Part shown: piece after piece, positions 58,949 to 64,000 of the stretch | Layout of the letters: every line of letters begins with the position of its first letter | Numbering within the stretch: position 1 is the first letter of the stretch | Assembly (NCBI GenBank): GCA_964434165.1 | Contig: CAYSUS010000037.1 | Location: 1 to 64,000 of the forward strand | Reading direction: 5' to 3' | Origin: CAYSUS01 sp964434165 | GTDB taxonomy: Bacteria > Planctomycetota > Planctomycetia > Pirellulales > Thermoguttaceae | DNA: 64,000 bases | Program-made: the position numbers and the translations under genes | Notes under the pieces: model-generated | Seen by the model: the letters and a program-made list of their open reading frames with translations, nothing else | Database searches by the model: none | Told to the model about the DNA's origin: nothing

Positions 58949-59554
58949 TCAACCGCGCCCCCGACCCCCGTACACCGCCTCCTCGGTGACGACCTTGTCC
59001 ATGAAGACGTCGTGCGGCATCATCGGAATCTCGGGAAAGAGCTGGCACTCGAAGGCCAGCGCCACCAGCGGCGTCTCGGCGCGCGCGCGCTCCAGGAGCT
59101 TGTCGTAATAGCCCTTGCCGTGCCCGGTCCGCGCGCCGCCGCGGTCGAAGGCCACGCCGGGCACCATGATCAGGTCCACCCCGGCCACGTCGATCCGTTT
59201 CTCCGGAAGAACGCGGAGCCCCTCGCGCGGCTCCAGGATGCCGTACGTGCCGGTCTCCAGCTCGTCCATGCGCTCCAGGTGGAACAGCTCCAGCTCGCCG
59301 GCCACGCAGTACGGCACGACGATCCGCTTGCCGTGCGTGAGGGCCTCGGGCAGGAAGTGGCGCGTGCGGACCTCGTCGCGCACGTCCACGTACACCAGCA
59401 CCGTGCGCGCGTCGGCGTACTCCGGAAGGGAGGCGAACCGCTCGCAGATCGCGCGGCTCAGGGCGTCCTTGTCCTGCTGCGCCCGGCGGTTGGCATGCGC
59501 CTGCTTGCGGATCGCCTCCTTGCGCTGGCGGAACTCGTCGAGCTGTGCGGTCAT
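58949..59554 (-). CDS. 5-formyltetrahydrofolate cyclo-ligase
   Basis: A 201-residue protein of the 5-formyl-THF cyclo-ligase (MTHFS) family, which converts 5-formyl-THF to 5,10-methenyl-THF using ATP. The ATP/substrate motif is R-T-G-H-G-K-G-Y-Y-D (142-151). Other marks are VLVYVDVRDEVRT, FLPEALTHGKRIVVPYC and GILEPREG. The ATG at 59554 gives the family length; a longer frame up to 59626 is not needed. It lies upstream of ftr in the same unit, joining folate and methanopterin C1 pools in one operon. Cytoplasmic. Confidence 0.93.
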   Translation of the reverse strand: MTAQLDEFRQRKEAIRKQAHANRRAQQDKDALSRAICERFASLPEYADARTVLVYVDVRDEVRTRHFLPEALTHGKRIVVPYCVAGELELFHLERMDELETGTYGILEPREGLRVLPEKRIDVAGVDLIMVPGVAFDRGGARTGHGKGYYDKLLERARAETPLVALAFECQLFPEIPMMPHDVFMDKVVTEEAVYGGRGRG

Positions 59555-59635
59555 GGGAGCGGTCGCGTGGGACAGCCTGCAGTCCGTGTGAAGGGGAATG
59601 CTACGCGCGCCGCCGGCCCCGGACAAGGGGCGGGG

Positions 59636-61099
59636 TCACTTATCGGAGTAGTCATTCCCGTTGAGGCTGCGCACCACCGACTCCTGCCACTCCGCAAGGC
59701 CCTTCTTCATCCGTGCGGTCCGCTCCGGTTCCGAAGCGGCCAGGTCGTTCTCTTCCTTCGGGTCGCGGGCCAGATCGTGAAGGGCGTACCGCGCCTTGCC
59801 GTCCTTGCCTTCGATGCGGTGCAGCTTGCAGGACCCGTCGAGCCACGCGGCATGGCCGGGAAAGCGATCGAGAGGGTACTTCTTCGTGATCTTGCCGAGG
59901 TCGGGGAAGGCGAACGGCGGCTTGCGCTCCACGTCCTCGCCCCGCCGCTCGGCCGCGATCTGCTCGAGGAGCTGCGTGCTCCGCGTGCCGATGCCCGGAG
60001 CCGGGTAGTCCCAGAAGCCCAGCGGCTTTGCGCGCGCGCCCATCCGCCCCTCGATGAGCGGCACGAGGCTCACACCGTCCAGCGGCGGCTGATTCTCGAT
60101 CTCGACGCCCGCGAGATCCAGCAGCGTGGGGTAGATATCCACGGAACCGCAGGGCACGTCGCTCACGCGCGGTCTGGGAACGCGGGCAGGCCACTCGATG
60201 ATCGCCGGCACGCGCAGGCCCCCCTCGAGCACCTTGCCCTTGCGCCCGCTCAGCCCACGCGTCGAGCCGACGGGGAGGGCCCCGTTGTCGCTGGTGTACC
60301 AGAACAGCGTGTTCTCGGCCACGTTCAGCTCGCGGAGCGCATCGCGAAGCCGCCCGATGGCTTCGTCCATGGCCGTGATCTCGCCGTAGAAGTCCTGCAC
60401 CTTCCTGGGCTGATCGGCGTACATGGCGCGGTACTTCTCCAGCGCGATGTGCGGCCCGTGCGGCGATCCGAACCAGACCACGGCCAGAAACGGCGTGCCT
60501 TCCTTCGCCACGCGGCGAATCCACTCCAGCGCGGCATCCACGGTGACGTGGGAGCTTTCGCCTTCGGTCTGGACCACGCGGCCGTTGTGGCTCATCAGCG
60601 GGTTGTTGTCGAAGAAGTTGGGGCTGGAGAACCACTCGTCGAACCCGCTGTTGCCCGGAGAGGCCGGGCTCTCGGCGCGGACCGGTCCCACGTGCCACTT
60701 GCCGAAGTGGCCCGTCGCATAGCCGGCCTTCTTGAGGGCCTCGGCCACGGTCACCTCCTGGGGCCTGAGCGGGTAGCCCCACTTGAAGCAGCCGAACCGG
60801 TTGGGGTGGCGCCCGGTGAGCACGCTGCCGCGCGTGGGCGAGCAGACCGGGGCCGCGGCGTAGAACCGGTCGAAGCGTAGCCCCGCGGCGGCCATCTTGT
60901 CGAGCGTGGGGGTCTTCAACACAGGATGGCCGTAGTAGCCGACGTCGCCGTATCCCTGGTCGTCGGCCATGCAGAGGATCACGTTAGGAAGCGGCGCTTG
61001 CCCGTCCGCCGCCAGGGCGTGCGACGAAGGGATTCGACATATCAGGAGAACCGTAAGTCCCGCGGCAACGTGAAACGACCGGGTCTGTATGCAGCACAT
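59636..61099 (-). CDS. secreted formylglycine-dependent sulfatase
   Basis: A 487-residue sulfatase. The ATG at 61099 follows GGAAAGG and opens a signal peptide (about 1-32). Catalytic features: metal-binding NVILCMADDQGYGDVG (39-53), the modification site Cys86 in CSPTRGSVLTGRH, which becomes formylglycine, and HFGKWHVG with its lysine and histidine. DNGALP follows in the late part. It removes sulfate esters from a sugar polymer in the periplasm or outside the cell; planctomycetes keep many. The activating formylglycine enzyme is not in the window. Upstream is glycerol kinase on the same strand, but a gap of 139 bp with a palindrome separates them. Confidence 0.93.
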   Translation of the reverse strand: MCCIQTRSFHVAAGLTVLLICRIPSSHALAADGQAPLPNVILCMADDQGYGDVGYYGHPVLKTPTLDKMAAAGLRFDRFYAAAPVCSPTRGSVLTGRHPNRFGCFKWGYPLRPQEVTVAEALKKAGYATGHFGKWHVGPVRAESPASPGNSGFDEWFSSPNFFDNNPLMSHNGRVVQTEGESSHVTVDAALEWIRRVAKEGTPFLAVVWFGSPHGPHIALEKYRAMYADQPRKVQDFYGEITAMDEAIGRLRDALRELNVAENTLFWYTSDNGALPVGSTRGLSGRKGKVLEGGLRVPAIIEWPARVPRPRVSDVPCGSVDIYPTLLDLAGVEIENQPPLDGVSLVPLIEGRMGARAKPLGFWDYPAPGIGTRSTQLLEQIAAERRGEDVERKPPFAFPDLGKITKKYPLDRFPGHAAWLDGSCKLHRIEGKDGKARYALHDLARDPKEENDLAASEPERTARMKKGLAEWQESVVRSLNGNDYSDK

Positions 61100-61202
61100 G
61101 AGATGCCCTTTCCAGTGGTGATGATCGAAACCGCGGCAGGCATTCTCCAAATGCCGTCCGCCTGCCTGCGAAAAACCCCTCTCGTCTCGCAGCTCGAAGA
61201 GG

Positions 61203-61232
61203 CTTCCGGGGTCTTGGAGACTTCGGAAGTCC
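61203..61232. repeat. dispersed small palindrome, copy 2
   Basis: The segment cttccggggtcttggagacttcggaagtcc matches the family at 58905 (arms CTTCCGGGGTCT and AGACTTCGGAAG with mismatches in the left arm). It ends 6 nt from the glpK stop codon, on the downstream side of that gene. Confidence 0.7.
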
Positions 61233-61238
61233 GATTGG

Positions 61239-62735
<1,497 letters not shown>

Positions 62736-62896
62736 GGGGGTCCGTTCGGATCGCCCTGGAGTGCATCGGCTATGGCGCCCGCTCCACTGAGCGGCAGTCT
62801 AACCGTGCGGTCCGGCGCCCGCAACTCGTGGGCAGGGCGGATCCCTTCGACATGCACGGCCTTGCGAGCGCGGCGCAGCGAGGCTACATTTGCCGA

Positions 62897-63916
62897 ATGC
62901 CCCGTCTGCCCGAGGTCCAGCAGTTCGTCTCCAGCACCGGAGTGCGGATCTATCGTATCGCGTGCGACGTGCTGCCCGAGTTGTCCGGCCGGGTCCACGT
63001 CGTCTTGGGCGCGGGCCCGCCGACGCTGGTCGATACGGGCAGCGGCCTGGGTCCTTCCACCCGGCAGATCCTCGACGGCATCGACTCGGTCAGGATCGAC
63101 TTCGGCGAGGCCGTGGCGGTCGAGCAGATCGAGCGGATTCTGATCACGCACGGCCACGTGGACCATATCGGCGGGCTTCCGGAGATCCTCGGCCGGGCGG
63201 CCCATGCAAGGGTCGGAGTCCACGAGCTCGATGCCCGGTACCTCACCGCCCAGCGCGAGCGCGCCGTTCTCGGCGCCCGGCGCCTGGGGCGCTTCTTGCA
63301 CGAGGCCGGCGTGGCCCCGCCGCGCCAGGCGGAGATGGTGTCGCGCTATTTCGGCGTGAGGAAGGAAGTCCCGCCGCTGCCGGTCGATTTCCTCCTGGAG
63401 GACGGGGCCGAGCTCGACGGCCTGGAGCTGATCCACACGCCCGGCCACGCCGCGGGACACGTCTGCATGCTGGCCGGCGACGTGCTGCTGATCGGCGACC
63501 ACGTGCTCTCGCAGACCATCCCCCAGCAATGGCCCGAAGGGCTGCTCCCTTACACAGGCCTGGGGCGTTATTTGGAGTCGCTGGACAAGGTCGCGTTATT
63601 GCGCGGCGTGCGCGTGGCGCTGGGCGGGCACGAGGCCCCGGTCGAGAACCTGGCGGAGCGGATCGACGAGATCCGCCGCCTCCAGTTCCGCCGGCTGGAT
63701 CGGGTGCTGGAATACCTGCGCCACAGCGGACCGCTCACGATCGCGGACCTCGCCCGGCTCATGTATCCCAAGGCCGAGGGTTTTCACGAGATCCTCGCCA
63801 TCCTCGACGCCGGCGCGCGCGTGGAGTACCTGCACTTGCGTTCGCGGATCGCCCTGGCCAACCTGGAGGAGGTCGCGCGGGACCAGAGCCCGGCGTTTCG
63901 GTTCGTGGCGTTGTGA
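62897..63916 (+). CDS. metallo-beta-lactamase-fold hydrolase
   Basis: A 339-residue MBL-fold protein of the LACTB2/hydroxyacylglutathione-hydrolase-like kind. The zinc-binding motif is THGHVDH (84-90). Further ligands fit TPGHAAGHVCML, the Asp in LLIGDHVLS and GGHEAPVE late in the sequence. A winged-helix-like C-terminal part (about 255-330, including LRHSGPLTIADLARLMYP) follows. The substrate may be a thioester, a lactone or RNA. The ATG at 62897 starts the domain directly; upstream in-frame sequence is unsupported. No signal peptide. Confidence 0.88.
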   Translation: MPRLPEVQQFVSSTGVRIYRIACDVLPELSGRVHVVLGAGPPTLVDTGSGLGPSTRQILDGIDSVRIDFGEAVAVEQIERILITHGHVDHIGGLPEILGRAAHARVGVHELDARYLTAQRERAVLGARRLGRFLHEAGVAPPRQAEMVSRYFGVRKEVPPLPVDFLLEDGAELDGLELIHTPGHAAGHVCMLAGDVLLIGDHVLSQTIPQQWPEGLLPYTGLGRYLESLDKVALLRGVRVALGGHEAPVENLAERIDEIRRLQFRRLDRVLEYLRHSGPLTIADLARLMYPKAEGFHEILAILDAGARVEYLHLRSRIALANLEEVARDQSPAFRFVAL

Positions 63917-64000
63917 GTGGAGTGGTGCGTGGGCGCATGGCGAAGGCACGAACTCCCCTCGCCCGCTCGCGGGAGAGGGGTCGGGGGTGAGGGCGCGTCA
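63917..64000. repeat. window-edge region with REP-like palindrome
   Basis: The sequence ctcccctcgcccgctcgcgg with gagaggggtcgggggtgagg follows the last gene. It is related to the palindrome inside the 110-bp unit at 2320 and 2430 and looks like the same dispersed intergenic element. The window ends here. Confidence 0.55.

Overview
This 64-kb window is G+C-rich (about two thirds by eye) bacterial DNA and most probably comes from a planctomycete or close relative. The indicators are a PEP-CTERM protein with LamG-type domains, a DUF1207 protein, an ECF sigma factor of the planctomycete type, a hydrazine-synthase-alpha-related (HzsA-related) haem protein, a formylglycine sulfatase, and a methanopterin-linked formyltransferase, which outside methanogens and methylotrophs is best known from planctomycetes. 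A run of 100 Ns at 2215-2314 shows that the sequence is a scaffold, so a draft or metagenome assembly is likely.

Layout. 1-2513: a truncated IS1380-like transposase, a secreted protein of unknown function, and a repeat-rich stretch holding the assembly gap. 2514-4821: argC-argJ (arginine synthesis). 4993-14815: a ceramidase-like hydrolase, a PAS/Cys4 protein, a thioesterase, small unknown proteins, a PL10-like pectate lyase, an aldo/keto reductase, a MetE-like methyltransferase, then about 1 kb with no convincing gene. 14816-17574: a MoxR ATPase, an ECF sigma factor and a partner protein. 17636-33069: a carbohydrate and surface region with a GH16 enzyme, an esterase, a PEP-CTERM protein, a three-CxxCH HzsA-related protein, two linked secreted hydrolase-like proteins (one GH115-like), DUF1207 and a Gfo/Idh/MocA oxidoreductase.

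33290-56334 is dominated by phosphate biology. A ROK kinase fused to an Mth938-like domain converges on a CHAD-ppx-ppk1 polyphosphate operon through a hairpin shared by both stop codons. A 1653-residue TPR protein with an embedded C39-like peptidase domain follows on the other strand. Then comes a one-directional phosphate regulon: phoB, phoR, pstS, pstC, pstA, pstB, phoU. PstC and PstA both carry large extracytoplasmic inserts. Repeats at 11-bp spacing that look like Pho boxes precede pstS and phoB. A phosphate-selective-porin-like gene and a secreted Cys-rich protein lie divergently beside phoB, so uptake, sensing and polyphosphate storage are encoded together.

57241-64000: an SDR, formylmethanofuran-H4MPT formyltransferase and 5-formyl-THF cyclo-ligase in one apparent operon (C1 metabolism), a sulfatase, glycerol kinase, and a divergent metallo-beta-lactamase-fold hydrolase. 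No tRNA, rRNA or CRISPR array was seen. The less expected items are the HzsA-related/PEP-CTERM pair, the ROK-Mth938 fusion, the TPR/C39 protein, and three copies of a small palindrome lying just 3' of stop codons.
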